64,000 nt of DNA from BPIH01 sp042408535 (GTDB lineage: Bacteria > Chloroflexota > Limnocylindria > Limnocylindrales > CSP1-4): NCBI GenBank assembly GCA_042408535.1, contig JBHORA010000204.1, positions 55,852 to 119,851 of the forward strand, given 5' to 3'. Of the stretch, positions 51,078 through 60,088 are shown one piece after another (the first letter of the stretch is position 1; the number at the start of each line of letters is the position of its first letter). The notes under the pieces are model-generated. The model was given only the letters and a program-made list of their open reading frames with translations. It ran no database searches and had not been told where the DNA came from. A program made the position numbers and the translations under genes.

Positions 51078-52050
51078 GCCTCCCCTCCCCGACGACGACG
51101 AGATCGCCAGCCGCGGCACGGCGACACGTCGCGAGGACCGCCTCGAGCTCCGCTGGCAGCTCGGCCGTCAGCCGGAGGAGCCGTCCCGATGAGGGGCTCG
51201 TGAACTCGAGGCGCCAGGCGTGGAGGAAGAGCCGGGTCAGCCCCGGCGGGCCCACCCTCGCCGGCCCCGTCCCATAGACCTGGTCACCGGCGACGGGGTG
51301 ACCGATGCCGGCCAGGTGGACCCGAATCTGGTGGGTCCGACCGGTGACGAGGTCGACCTCGAGGAGGGTCCAGACCCGGAAGCGCTCCCGGACCCGATAG
51401 CCCGTGACGGCTGGCCGACCGTCGGGCACGACGGCGATCCGACGTCGATCGCGAGGGTCACGCCCGAGGGGCGCCTCGATCCGACCGACGGCGGCGACGA
51501 CGTCACCGGCGACGAGGGCGAGGTACGTCTTCTTCACCCGCCGGGCCTTGAGTTGCGCCATGAGGCTCTGCTGGGCAGCGTCGTGCTTGGCGACGATGAG
51601 GAGCCCCGACGTGTCGCGATCGAGGCGGTGGACGAGCCCCGGTCGGCCGACCCCGGCGATCCCGCCGTAGCGATCGCCCCGAGCGAGGAGGGCGTTGACG
51701 AGGGTGCCAGCGGGGTGGCCGGGGGCCGGATGGACGACGAGCCCGGCCGGCTTGTCGACGACAAGGAGATCGTCGTCCTCGTAGACGATCCGGAGCGGGA
51801 TCGACGGGTCCGGTTCGAGGTGCTCCGGCGGTCGGACGGGCGGAACATCGAGCTCGACGACGGTTCCCGGCCGGAGGACGTCCCGGGCCCGGACTCGACG
51901 ACCCTCGGCGGTCAGCCGACCCTCGGCGATGAGGCGCTGGACGTAGCTCCGCGAGAGGCCCGTCGCGTCGGCGACGAAGCGGTCGGCGCGGCGCGGCTCG
52001 CCGCCTTCGGGAACGACGAGGACGCGCCTCCCTGGCGCCGGTTCACGCAC
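51070..52050 (-). CDS. rluD: RluD-type 23S rRNA pseudouridine synthase
   Basis: Makes pseudouridines in helix 69 of 23S rRNA (RluD type; the precise target is inferred). N-terminal S4 domain (about residues 20-80, RADRFVADATGLSRSYVQRL), then LLVVDKPAGLVVHPAPGHPA, the catalytic GLVHRLDRDTSGLLIVAK and VTGRTHQIRVHLAGIGHPVA. The GTG at 52050 overlaps the end of lspA by eight bases (GTGCGTGA); a TTG at 52089 would be an alternative start. The lspA-rluD pair is conserved. Confidence 0.94.
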   Translation of the reverse strand: MREPAPGRRVLVVPEGGEPRRADRFVADATGLSRSYVQRLIAEGRLTAEGRRVRARDVLRPGTVVELDVPPVRPPEHLEPDPSIPLRIVYEDDDLLVVDKPAGLVVHPAPGHPAGTLVNALLARGDRYGGIAGVGRPGLVHRLDRDTSGLLIVAKHDAAQQSLMAQLKARRVKKTYLALVAGDVVAAVGRIEAPLGRDPRDRRRIAVVPDGRPAVTGYRVRERFRVWTLLEVDLVTGRTHQIRVHLAGIGHPVAGDQVYGTGPARVGPPGLTRLFLHAWRLEFTSPSSGRLLRLTAELPAELEAVLATCRRAAAGDLVVVGEGRRA

Positions 52051-52549
52051 GGCGGTCCCGACCGAGCTCGGGCCGGACGGCAAGGACAACGAGCCCGAGG
52101 AGGGCGAAGCTGATCGCCGCGTCGGCGACGTTGAAGGTGTACCAGCGGACGTCGCCGATGCCGGCGTCGACGAAGTCGATGACGTAGCCGAGGCGGAGGC
52201 GATCGATGAGATTCCCGATGGCGCCGCCGAGGAGGAGACCGAGGGTGACGGTCAGGAGGAGGCTCGGGACGGCCCGGGCGTGGTAGGCGACGATGAGCCC
52301 GATGACACCCATGGAGACGACGGCGAGGATCTCGGCGTGGCCGCCGAAGAGCCCGAAGAGGCCGCCCGTGTTCCGGCCGTGGACGAGCCGGAGCCAGTCG
52401 CCCAGGACGGCGACGGACTCCCCGGGCGCGAGCTCGCCAGCGAGCCAGGCCTTCGTCAGCTGATCGGCGGCGACGACGGCGGCGGCGAGGCCGACGAAGA
52501 GCGGCCACCGCCACCCTGGTCGCGCCTCGATCGCCGACACCTCAGCCAT
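52043..52549 (-). CDS. lspA: Lipoprotein signal peptidase (signal peptidase II)
   Basis: Membrane aspartic protease that cuts lipoprotein signal peptides. Four transmembrane helices are visible in 168 residues: VGLAAAVVAADQLTKAWLAG, the RNTGGLFGLFGGHAEILAVV segment, LGGAIGNLIDRLRLGYVIDF and TFNVADAAISFALLGLVV; the two catalytic Asp residues are in GYVIDFVD and NVAD. The ATG at 52549 overlaps the ileS stop by eight bases (ATGGCTGA). ileS-lspA is the classical order. Confidence 0.95.
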   Translation of the reverse strand: MAEVSAIEARPGWRWPLFVGLAAAVVAADQLTKAWLAGELAPGESVAVLGDWLRLVHGRNTGGLFGLFGGHAEILAVVSMGVIGLIVAYHARAVPSLLLTVTLGLLLGGAIGNLIDRLRLGYVIDFVDAGIGDVRWYTFNVADAAISFALLGLVVLAVRPELGRDRRA

Positions 52550-55500
52550 CCGCCCGCCGGAGGGCAACGACGACCTCGCCGATGGTCAGCTCCACCGTAC
52601 TTGCCGGAACCCCATCCGGCGGCGGGCTGCCGGCCCAGCGGACGGCGAGGGTCTCCTCGGCGAGATCGGGGAGGAACGGCTCGAGGGCCGTCGGGAGGGG
52701 GTGGAGCCAGACCTCGATGGGGTCGTCGAACTCGAGGTCCGCCGCCCGCCGGAGGTCGAAGATCGCCCTCGCCAGCTCGCGGGCGTCGCCCTCGAGGCGG
52801 AGCTCCGGGGTGAGCTCGGTGTCGATGGCGACGACAATCCCATCGTCGTGGGCGACGGCCCGACCCGGCCGCGGCGTCGCGACGATCTCGACCTCGTCGG
52901 GGGCGAGGATCACCCCGCCGAGCTCGACCGAGCCGTCGGGAGCGATCGTGAAGCGGCCCTCCTTGGCGGCGGCGACGATCTCCGGCACCCGCGGTCCGAG
53001 GCGGGGGCCGATCTTCGGCAGGAGCGGCCGGACCCGCCGCTCGACGAGGTCGTGCTCGTCGGCGATCCGCTCGATGGCCTTCACGTTCACCTCCTCGCGA
53101 ACGAGGGCGAGGAGCTCCTCGAGGTGCGGGATCTCGCGATCCGGGAGGGCGAGCCAGAGGCGGGCGAGGGGCTGGCGGACCCGGATCCCGGCGCTGCCGC
53201 GCAGGGTTCGAGCCAGCTCGACGATCCGCCGGGCGAGGGTCATCGCGGCCTCGAGTCCCTCGTCGCGGTAGGCGGCGACCTCGGGCGTCGGCCAGCGGGT
53301 GAGATGGACGCTGTCGGGTCGGGAGGGGTCGACGGCGACGACGAGGTTCTGGTACATCGCCTCCGACAGGAAGGGGAGCATCGGGGCGATGACCCGGGCG
53401 GCGACGACGAGGGCTTCGTGGAGGGAGGCGAAGGCGGCGTTCCGGACGACCGGATCCGCGCGCCGCCGCATCCGGTCACGGCTGAGGCGGAGGTACCACG
53501 TCGAGAGCTCGTCGATGAACTCGGCGATGGCCCCGGCGGCCCGCATCGCGTCGTAGTCCCGGAGCCGGTCCTCGGCCGTGGCCGCCAGCCAGGCCGTTCG
53601 GGACAGGATCCAGCGGTCGAGGAGCGACCGCTCGGCGAGGGGTGGGGCTGGCTCGGCCGGGGTCCAGCCAGCGAGGCGGGCGTAGGTGACGAAGAAGGCG
53701 TAGGCGTTCCAGAGGACGAGGAGCTCCCGGCGCGCCTCATCGGCCGCGTGCCAGCCGAAGAGGATGTTCTCCTCGGGCCGCTGCTTGACGAAGAGCCAGC
53801 GCATGACGTCGACGCCCATCCGCTCGGCCGCCTCGTCGAACTCGATGGCGTTGCCCCAGCTCTTGTGCATCGGTCGGCCGTCCTCGCCGAGGAGGGTGGC
53901 GTAGCCGAAGATCGTCTTGAAGGGCGGCTCTCGACGGAGAACGGTGCCCATCGCCAGGAGGGCGTAGAACCAGTTCCGGAACTGGCCCGGGAAGCTCTCG
54001 GTGATGAAGTCGGCCGGATACCAGCGGCGCCAGTACTCGGGGTCGATCCGGTAGTGAAGGGTCGAGAAGGGGACGATGCCGGCGTCGAGCCACGGGTTCC
54101 CGACGTCGGGGATCCGGCCGACGGGGCGGCCACAGCCCGGACAAGCGATCTTGACGGCGTCGACCCAGGGTCGATGGGGCGTGTGGCCTTCGAAGGCCGC
54201 CCAGCCCTCGACGGCCCGCTGCCGGAGCTCGTCGCGACCGCCGATGACCTCGAAGGTCCCGCAGGCAGCGCAGTCGTAGATCGGGAGGGCGAGGCCCCAG
54301 TAGCGCTTCTTGCTGATCATCCAGTCCTGCATGTTCCGGAGCCAGTCGAGCTCGCGCTCGTAGCCGAAGCCCGGGATCCAGCGGATCTGGTCGACGACCT
54401 CCATAATCTGGTAGCGGAGGGACGCCTCGACCTGCTCCCGGGTGAGGGTCTCCCGGGGCTGGTCGTAGACGGGCCCCATGCTGATGTACCACTCGTCGAC
54501 GAGCCGGAAGACGAGGGGCGTCCCGCAGCGCCAGCAATGGGGATAGCGGTGCCGGTAGGCCTCGAGACGGTAGAAGCGGCCGGTCTCCCGGAGCCGCTCG
54601 ATGATCGGCTCGGTCACCTCCCGGACGTCGCGCCCGCTGAAGGGCCCGAAGCCGTCGATGAAGACCCCGAACTCGTCGAGGGGAGCGATCATCGGCAGCC
54701 CGAGCGCCTTGCCGAGGCCGTAGTCCTCGGCCCCGCAGCCGGGGGCGATGTGGACGATCCCCGTTCCCTCGTCCTCGCCGACCTCGTCCCAGGCGACGAC
54801 CCGGTGCTCGGTACGCTCCCCCGGACTGGCCCCGGCGAAGGCCGCCTCGACCGCCGGCAGGTCGTCGAAGGGACCGGCGTAGCGCCAGCCAACGAGCTCG
54901 GCTCCCCGACGCTCCTCGAGAACCTCGAAGCGGTCGGTGAGGGCCCGCTCCAGGGTGCCCCGGGCGAGCCAGAGCCGTCGCTCCCCCTCCCGGACGAGGA
55001 CATAGGGGAGGTCGGGGTGGACGGCGGCGGCCACATTCGCCGTCAGCGTCCAGGGCGTCGTCGTCCAGACGAGGAGGGCCTCCCCCGGCCGGTCGAGGAG
55101 GGGCAGGAGGATCGTCAGCCCCGGATCCTCCCGTTCCTGGTAGCCCTCGTTCATCTCCATCTGGCTGATGCCGGTCCCGCAGCGCGGGCACCAGGGCATC
55201 GTGTCGTGGCCCTTGTAGAGCCAGCCCTTCCGGTGGCACTCCTTGAGGAACCACCAGATGAGGTCGTTGTTCTCGTTGCTGAAGGTGAAGTAGCTGCCCC
55301 CGAGTTCCGGCATCCCGAGCCGACCGACGATCATCTCGACGCTGTCGGTGACGGGACCCTGGGGCCCCTCGACGGTGATGACCCGCGACGGATCTTCGGC
55401 GAGGAGGTCGCGGAGCCGGCGAAGCTCGTCGGGATCGTTCCAGTCCATCCAGTAGCCGAGCCGGATGCTCTGCTCCGTCTGGCGGGCGGCGTAGGTGAGA

Positions 55501-55871
55501 ACCCGCTGCTTGCAGAGGGAGACGAACTCGGCGATCCCGAAGGCCTCGATGTCCCGCTTCGAGGTGAAGCCGAGCTCGCGTTCGACGTTCACTTCGACCC
55601 AAAGGCCCTGGCAGTCGAAGCCGTTCTGCCAGCGCTCGGCATGGCCGAGCATGGCCCGGAAGCGCTGGAAGAGGTCCTTGTACGTTCGGCCCCAGGCGTG
55701 GTGAACGCCCATCGGGTTGTTGGCCGTGATCGGCCCGTCGAGGAAGCTCCAGCGCGGGCCGTCGGCGTTCTGGCGCCGAAGGCGCTCGAAGGTCTTCCGC
55801 TCCCGCCAGAGGGCGAGGATCTCGTGCTCCTGGCCGATGAGATCGGGCTTGCTCGGTACGGGTCGAAACAC
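52542..55871 (-). CDS. ileS: Isoleucyl-tRNA synthetase, unusual subfamily with degenerate KMSKS
   Basis: Charges tRNA-Ile. 1109 residues. The N-terminal catalytic motif reads ITANNPMGVHHAWGRTYKD (HIGH region), followed by GLWVEVNVERELGFTSKRDI. The CP1 editing domain has LLVWTTTPWTLTANVAAAVH. A zinc-ribbon-like pattern MPWCPRCGTGISQMEM and later CAACGTFEVIG and IACPGCGRPVG are present. The KMSKS loop is GRPMHKSWGNAIEF, keeping the second Lys but not the first. The anticodon-binding domain and a C-terminal domain follow. GTG 55871 with AAAGGA upstream. No T-box was found upstream. Confidence 0.93.
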   Translation of the reverse strand: MFRPVPSKPDLIGQEHEILALWRERKTFERLRRQNADGPRWSFLDGPITANNPMGVHHAWGRTYKDLFQRFRAMLGHAERWQNGFDCQGLWVEVNVERELGFTSKRDIEAFGIAEFVSLCKQRVLTYAARQTEQSIRLGYWMDWNDPDELRRLRDLLAEDPSRVITVEGPQGPVTDSVEMIVGRLGMPELGGSYFTFSNENNDLIWWFLKECHRKGWLYKGHDTMPWCPRCGTGISQMEMNEGYQEREDPGLTILLPLLDRPGEALLVWTTTPWTLTANVAAAVHPDLPYVLVREGERRLWLARGTLERALTDRFEVLEERRGAELVGWRYAGPFDDLPAVEAAFAGASPGERTEHRVVAWDEVGEDEGTGIVHIAPGCGAEDYGLGKALGLPMIAPLDEFGVFIDGFGPFSGRDVREVTEPIIERLRETGRFYRLEAYRHRYPHCWRCGTPLVFRLVDEWYISMGPVYDQPRETLTREQVEASLRYQIMEVVDQIRWIPGFGYERELDWLRNMQDWMISKKRYWGLALPIYDCAACGTFEVIGGRDELRQRAVEGWAAFEGHTPHRPWVDAVKIACPGCGRPVGRIPDVGNPWLDAGIVPFSTLHYRIDPEYWRRWYPADFITESFPGQFRNWFYALLAMGTVLRREPPFKTIFGYATLLGEDGRPMHKSWGNAIEFDEAAERMGVDVMRWLFVKQRPEENILFGWHAADEARRELLVLWNAYAFFVTYARLAGWTPAEPAPPLAERSLLDRWILSRTAWLAATAEDRLRDYDAMRAAGAIAEFIDELSTWYLRLSRDRMRRRADPVVRNAAFASLHEALVVAARVIAPMLPFLSEAMYQNLVVAVDPSRPDSVHLTRWPTPEVAAYRDEGLEAAMTLARRIVELARTLRGSAGIRVRQPLARLWLALPDREIPHLEELLALVREEVNVKAIERIADEHDLVERRVRPLLPKIGPRLGPRVPEIVAAAKEGRFTIAPDGSVELGGVILAPDEVEIVATPRPGRAVAHDDGIVVAIDTELTPELRLEGDARELARAIFDLRRAADLEFDDPIEVWLHPLPTALEPFLPDLAEETLAVRWAGSPPPDGVPASTVELTIGEVVVALRRADG

Positions 55872-55998
55872 GGCTTCCTTTCAGACGAGGACGGATGGCG
55901 GCCCGCCGCCCGAGCGGGCGAGGGCACCGGGCACCGAATGAGCCGGCGGACGGTTTCCCGGCGAAGCGAGCCGCCGGGGCTCGATCGCCGGCAGCCAG

Positions 55999-56004
55999 TA
56001 TCCT
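55999..56004 (+). promoter_or_regulatory. -10 box directly before the LCP gene, suggesting leaderless mRNA
   Basis: TATCCT ends seven bases before the ATG at 56012 on the plus strand. No ribosome site is visible and no -35. Leaderless transcription is one reading; chance is another. Confidence 0.35.
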
Positions 56005-56011
56005 ACCCGCG

Positions 56012-57805
56012 ATGCACGACCCAGCGTCGCCTCGTCGGCCCACGCCCTCTGCCTTCGCCGCCGCCGTCCTGTCCCTCCTCTTTCCCGGCCTCGGCCACCT
56101 CTACGCCGGGGCCCCGGCGCGAGCCCTCGGCTTCGCGACTCCTCCGCTCCTCGCTCTCGCCCTCGCGGCCGGGATCGTTCTCCGCCTCGACCGCTTCGCC
56201 CTCCTCGGGGTCCTTCTCCAACCGAACGTCCTGGTCGGGATCTTCGTCGTCAACCTCGCCATCCTCGTCTACCGCGCCGTCGCCGCCGTCGACGCCTGGC
56301 GGGTGGCCACCTACCTGAACGCCGCCCGGCTGGCAGGGGATGGCCGCTACGGGCCGCCCCGGGTCCGCGTCGGGGCCGCTTCTCTCACCGGCCTCCTCGC
56401 CACCCTCGCCGTCATGGCCGGCCTCCACGCCGCCATCGCCCGCTACGACCTCCAGGCGATGGATCTCGTGAACTGCGTCTTCGACGAGACCGGGACGGCG
56501 ACCTGCGAGGCCCCGGAGCCGTCGCCGTCACCCGGTGCGACGGCCCCCACCGAGAGCCCGTCGGCGTCAGCGTCGAGCTCGGTCGGCTCGCCCCTCCCCT
56601 CGCCCACGCCGCTCCCGCCTTGGGACGGCAAGGAACGACTGAACATCCTCCTCATCGGCTCCGACGAACAGGGCGGCGGCCACAACACCGACACCCTCAT
56701 CGTCGCCTCCATCGACCCGCCGACCGGTCAGGTCGCCCTCTTCAGCCTTCCCCGTGACACCGTCGACGTGCCCGTCCCGGCCGGACCCGCCCGGGCCCTC
56801 TGGGGGAGCGTCTACCGCTCGAAGATCAACTCCTGGTTCGTCAACAACCGGCACCGGGCCGACCTCTGGCCCGGCACGGACCGGACTCGCGGCTACAACG
56901 CCTTGAAGGCGATCCTCGGCGAGCTCTACGGCCTCGACATCCGGTGGTACGTCGAGGTGAACTTCGACGGCTTCGAGCGGGTCATCGACGCCCTCGGCGG
57001 GGTGACGATCAACGTCCAGCTGCCCGTCGTCGACGACCGCTATCCGGGGCCTGACGGTCGGCTCTGGCGGGTCTACATCCCGGCCGGCGTCCAGCACATG
57101 ACGGGGGCCGAGGCCCTCATCTACGCCCGCTCCCGCCACGGCTCGTCCGACTTCGACCGCGGCCAGCGACAGCAGCGGGTCCTCCTCTCCCTCCGCCAGC
57201 AAACGGACATCGGCGCCCTCCTCCCCCGCCTCGACGAGCTCGTCGACGCCCTCAAGTCCGCCGTCCGGACCGACATCCCGGTCGGCGAGATCCCGAAGCT
57301 CCTCTCCCTCGCCGAGCAGATCAACACCCGCTCGATCCGCTCGTACGTTTTCGCCCCGCCGCTCTTCGCCCGTGAGATCCTGTCCGGCGACCCGCGGGGC
57401 TACGTCGTCATCCCGAACGTGAGCCGCATCCGGGCCGCCGTTCGAAACGCCTTCACCGCCGATCCGACCGCCGAAGCACGCCGAGAGGCGATCGCCGAAG
57501 AGGGCGCGACCGTCTGGGTCCTCAACGGCTCCGGCCTGGCCGGCCAGGCGAGCGATCTCGCCCACTACCTCGAGTCCTGGGGGATGACGGCCTCGGCCCC
57601 GAACCAGCGGCCGGAGCGCCGACCGAGCCGGACCCAGCTCCTCGCCTACAACGGCGCCGAGGTCCGCTTCCCGACGACGGCCGCCCTCCTGGCCCAGGTC
57701 CTCGGCGTCGAGCCGGCCCCGGTCCAGGACCCGACGGCCCGCGCCGACTTCGTCGTCGTCACGGCCCCCTCGACGCCGACCCTCACGCCGCCGCCGGCGC
57801 CGTAA
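56012..57805 (+). CDS. LytR-CpsA-Psr (LCP) family cell-wall glycopolymer ligase
   Basis: Probably attaches cell-wall polymers to peptidoglycan from a lipid carrier. 597 residues. The N-terminal 150 residues hold several transmembrane helices (LSLLFPGLGHLYAGAPARAL resembles small membrane proteins of the TM2/DUF type); then a Pro/Ser-rich linker (about 170-205). The LCP domain runs from about 210 to 370: LLIGSDEQGGGHNTDTLIVA, FSLPRDTVDVPV, YVEVNFDGFERVIDALGGV and GAEALIYARSRHGSSDFDRG with the basic pocket residues. A LytR C-terminal domain follows (about 495-590). It is divergent from ileS. The four-helix N-terminus is more than the usual single anchor. Confidence 0.9.
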   Translation: MHDPASPRRPTPSAFAAAVLSLLFPGLGHLYAGAPARALGFATPPLLALALAAGIVLRLDRFALLGVLLQPNVLVGIFVVNLAILVYRAVAAVDAWRVATYLNAARLAGDGRYGPPRVRVGAASLTGLLATLAVMAGLHAAIARYDLQAMDLVNCVFDETGTATCEAPEPSPSPGATAPTESPSASASSSVGSPLPSPTPLPPWDGKERLNILLIGSDEQGGGHNTDTLIVASIDPPTGQVALFSLPRDTVDVPVPAGPARALWGSVYRSKINSWFVNNRHRADLWPGTDRTRGYNALKAILGELYGLDIRWYVEVNFDGFERVIDALGGVTINVQLPVVDDRYPGPDGRLWRVYIPAGVQHMTGAEALIYARSRHGSSDFDRGQRQQRVLLSLRQQTDIGALLPRLDELVDALKSAVRTDIPVGEIPKLLSLAEQINTRSIRSYVFAPPLFAREILSGDPRGYVVIPNVSRIRAAVRNAFTADPTAEARREAIAEEGATVWVLNGSGLAGQASDLAHYLESWGMTASAPNQRPERRPSRTQLLAYNGAEVRFPTTAALLAQVLGVEPAPVQDPTARADFVVVTAPSTPTLTPPPAP

Positions 57806-57942
57806 CCGAGCCCGGGTCAGCGGCTCGTCACCGGCGGCCTCGCAGGCCGTCGCCAGGGTCGACGAGCGTCGCCGAGCGGCCGCCGAGCGGCCGCCGAGCT
57901 TCGGGAACCTTCGGCTGTCACCCCCGCCGACCGACCCGCCGG

Positions 57943-58929
57943 TCAGTCCTTCGGGATCGGCGTCAGCCAGTGGCGGTACTCGGGCAGCCGACCCCGGACG
58001 GCGTCGAAGTAGCGGCTCCGGATGGCGGACGAGATCGGGCCCACCTCGCCCGAGCCGACCTTCCGGTGGTCGATCTCGATGACCGGCGAGACCTGGACAC
58101 CCGTCCCGCAGAGGAAGACCTCGTCGGCGACGTAGAGCTCGGAACGGTCGATGGTCCGGACCTCGACCGGGATCTTCTCGTCCCGGGCGAGCTCCATGAT
58201 CGCCCGCCGGGTGATCCCCTCGAGGATGTCATCCGAAACGGGCGGCGTCAGGAGGACACCGTCGCGGACGACGAAGAGGTTCGCCGCCGAGGCCTCGGAC
58301 GCGTGCCCGTCGGGGGTCAGGACGAGGGCTTCGTCGAAGCCGTTCAGCTCCGCCTCGGACTTCTGGAAGGCCATGTTCACGTAGCCGCCGACGATCTTGC
58401 CCCGTGCCGGGAGGGCCTCGTCGGCGTTCCGTCGCCAGGACGAGGTCATGAGCCGAACCCCGTGCTCGGTGTCGATGTAGTTGCCGAAGGGGAGGCTGAG
58501 GATGGCGAGCTGATGCTCGAGGTGGTGGAGCCGGACGCCGATGGCCCGGGTCGACTTGTAGAAGGAGGGTCGGATGTAGACGTCCTCCCGGAAGCCGTTC
58601 CGACGGACGGTCTCGACGACGAGGGCGACGAGCTCGTCGACCGAGGGGATCGGCTCCATGAGCATGATCCGGCAGGAGCGCCGGATCCGCTCGATGTGCT
58701 CGCGGACGAAGAGCCCGTAGAGCTGCTCGTGCTCGGGGTTCCAGTAGGCGCGGATCCCCTCGAAGACCGCCGTGCCATACATGAAGGCGTGGGTCATGAT
58801 GCTGACCCGGGCATCGCGGAGGGGGACGAACTCGCCCTCGAAGTAGCAGATGAGACTGTCCAGATCGGCCGGGGCGCCGGCGGGGCGGGTCGCCGGGGCG
58901 GAGGTCGCGGACGGCTTCTCGGTGAGCAT
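57943..58929 (-). CDS. ilvE: Branched-chain amino acid aminotransferase
   Basis: PLP enzyme that interconverts Leu, Ile and Val with their keto acids. Fold-type IV motifs: ICYFEGEFVPLRDARVSIMT, FMYGTAVFEGIRAYWN, NMAFQKSEAELNGFDEALVL with the catalytic Lys segment GGYVN just before, ASEASAANLFVVRDG and FLCGTGVQVSPVIEIDHRKV. The start ATG 58929 gives 328 residues, with a 22-residue Ala/Pro-rich lead. It is alone between the LCP gene (convergent) and the exchanger gene. Confidence 0.94.
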   Translation of the reverse strand: MLTEKPSATSAPATRPAGAPADLDSLICYFEGEFVPLRDARVSIMTHAFMYGTAVFEGIRAYWNPEHEQLYGLFVREHIERIRRSCRIMLMEPIPSVDELVALVVETVRRNGFREDVYIRPSFYKSTRAIGVRLHHLEHQLAILSLPFGNYIDTEHGVRLMTSSWRRNADEALPARGKIVGGYVNMAFQKSEAELNGFDEALVLTPDGHASEASAANLFVVRDGVLLTPPVSDDILEGITRRAIMELARDEKIPVEVRTIDRSELYVADEVFLCGTGVQVSPVIEIDHRKVGSGEVGPISSAIRSRYFDAVRGRLPEYRHWLTPIPKD

Positions 58930-58973
58930 GCTCGGCGACTCCTGCGCTGCGAAATCGGTGGAACGCTGCCCCA

Positions 58974-58982
58974 AGGATACCA
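58974..58982 (-). promoter_or_regulatory. Extended -10 promoter element of ilvE
   Basis: TGGTATCCT on the minus strand, TGn followed by TATCCT (four of six matches), about 45 bases before the ilvE ATG. No -35. Confidence 0.45.
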
Positions 58983-59029
58983 GCGTCGCCACGGGTCTCG
59001 GCCCCTTCGCGGCCTGCCAGCCAGCCTCC

Positions 59030-60088
59030 TCAGCCTCCGCTGACGACGGCGAGGACGAGGCCGAGATAGGCCGCGTAAACGAGGCCCCCGACGAGGAGGC
59101 GCCGGCCGTGGAGGTGGGCTCGACGGAAAACACCGAAGATGAGCCAGCTCGAGAGAAAGGCCATCCCGGCCGAGGCGAAGGCGAGGCCGGACTCGTCGCT
59201 CAGGGCCCAGGTCGAGGAGGCGAAGACGATGGCGATGACCGTCGGGATCGTCGCCTGGAAGACCATGGCCCCGGTGATGTTCCCGAGGGCGAGGGTGTCC
59301 TTGCCAGCCCGGACCCAGAGGACGCTGTTGAACTTCTCGGGCAACTCGGTGGCGATGGGGGCGATGACGAGGGCGAGGATCGTCTCGGGCACGGCGACGG
59401 CGCGGGCGATTCCCTCGACGGCGTCGACGAAGAGGACGGCGCCGCCGACGATGGAACCGAGCGCCACGAGAACCTGGAGCGTCACGATCCGGAGCCGCGG
59501 CACGTGGGGATTCTGGCGGTGGCCGCGCCGGTCGAGACGATGGAGCCGGAGGGGCGCGAGCCCCTCGCCCTCGATGCGCTCCTCTGCTTCGAGGTGCTCC
59601 TTGACGTACCAGGCATAGATGCCGAGCAGGAGGGCGGCGACGCCGAGACGGAGCGCGAAGAGGTCGCCCGGGACGAGGGCGGAGCCGATGGCCAGCGCGT
59701 AGGCGATGCCGAAGACGCGGAGGTCGTGCCCGAGGACATCCTGGGCGACGATCATCCGATCACCGCTCGCCCGCGAGCGGCCAGCGACGACGACGGCCAG
59801 TCCTGTCACGAACATCGCCAGGGTGGCGAGCATGAACGGGGCTCCCAGGATCGCCCCGACCCCGATCTCCTCCGCCGCCGCACCACCGCCGAAGAGGATC
59901 GCCACGGTCGGGATCATCGTCTCCGGGAGTGCCGTCCCGACGGCGGCGAGGACCGAACCGACGGCTCCCTCGGCGAGGTCGAGCTTGTGGCCGAACCACT
60001 CGATGCCGTTCGTGAAGAGCTCGGCCCCGACGAGGATGACGACGAACGCGACGAGAAGGGCGACGAGGTCGAGGAGCCCGTTCGTCAT
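59030..60088 (-). CDS. Sodium/calcium exchanger-family (CaCA) membrane protein
   Basis: Cation antiporter of the YrbG/CaCA superfamily, with two homologous five-helix halves in 352 residues. The alpha-repeat motifs are visible: GAVGSVLAAVGTALPETMIP in the first half and LALVIAPIATELPEKFNSVL in the second, each with the conserved acidic residue. A cytoplasmic loop (about residues 165-200) separates the halves. The ATG at 60088 overlaps the stop of the DUF1634 gene as ATGA. The transported ion cannot be told; Na+/Ca2+ or H+/cation is typical. Confidence 0.85.
   Translation of the reverse strand: MTNGLLDLVALLVAFVVILVGAELFTNGIEWFGHKLDLAEGAVGSVLAAVGTALPETMIPTVAILFGGGAAAEEIGVGAILGAPFMLATLAMFVTGLAVVVAGRSRASGDRMIVAQDVLGHDLRVFGIAYALAIGSALVPGDLFALRLGVAALLLGIYAWYVKEHLEAEERIEGEGLAPLRLHRLDRRGHRQNPHVPRLRIVTLQVLVALGSIVGGAVLFVDAVEGIARAVAVPETILALVIAPIATELPEKFNSVLWVRAGKDTLALGNITGAMVFQATIPTVIAIVFASSTWALSDESGLAFASAGMAFLSSWLIFGVFRRAHLHGRRLLVGGLVYAAYLGLVLAVVSGG

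Noticed and set aside
55872..56011. Possible T-box riboswitch upstream of ileS
   Set aside because: The gap is only 140 bases, shared with the divergent LCP gene, and shows neither a T-box-like core nor a terminator with a T run.
57806..57942. GCCGCCGAGCG direct repeats between the convergent LCP gene and ilvE
   Set aside because: Short GC-rich repeats without T run or stable symmetric stem; neither a convincing terminator nor a mobile element end.
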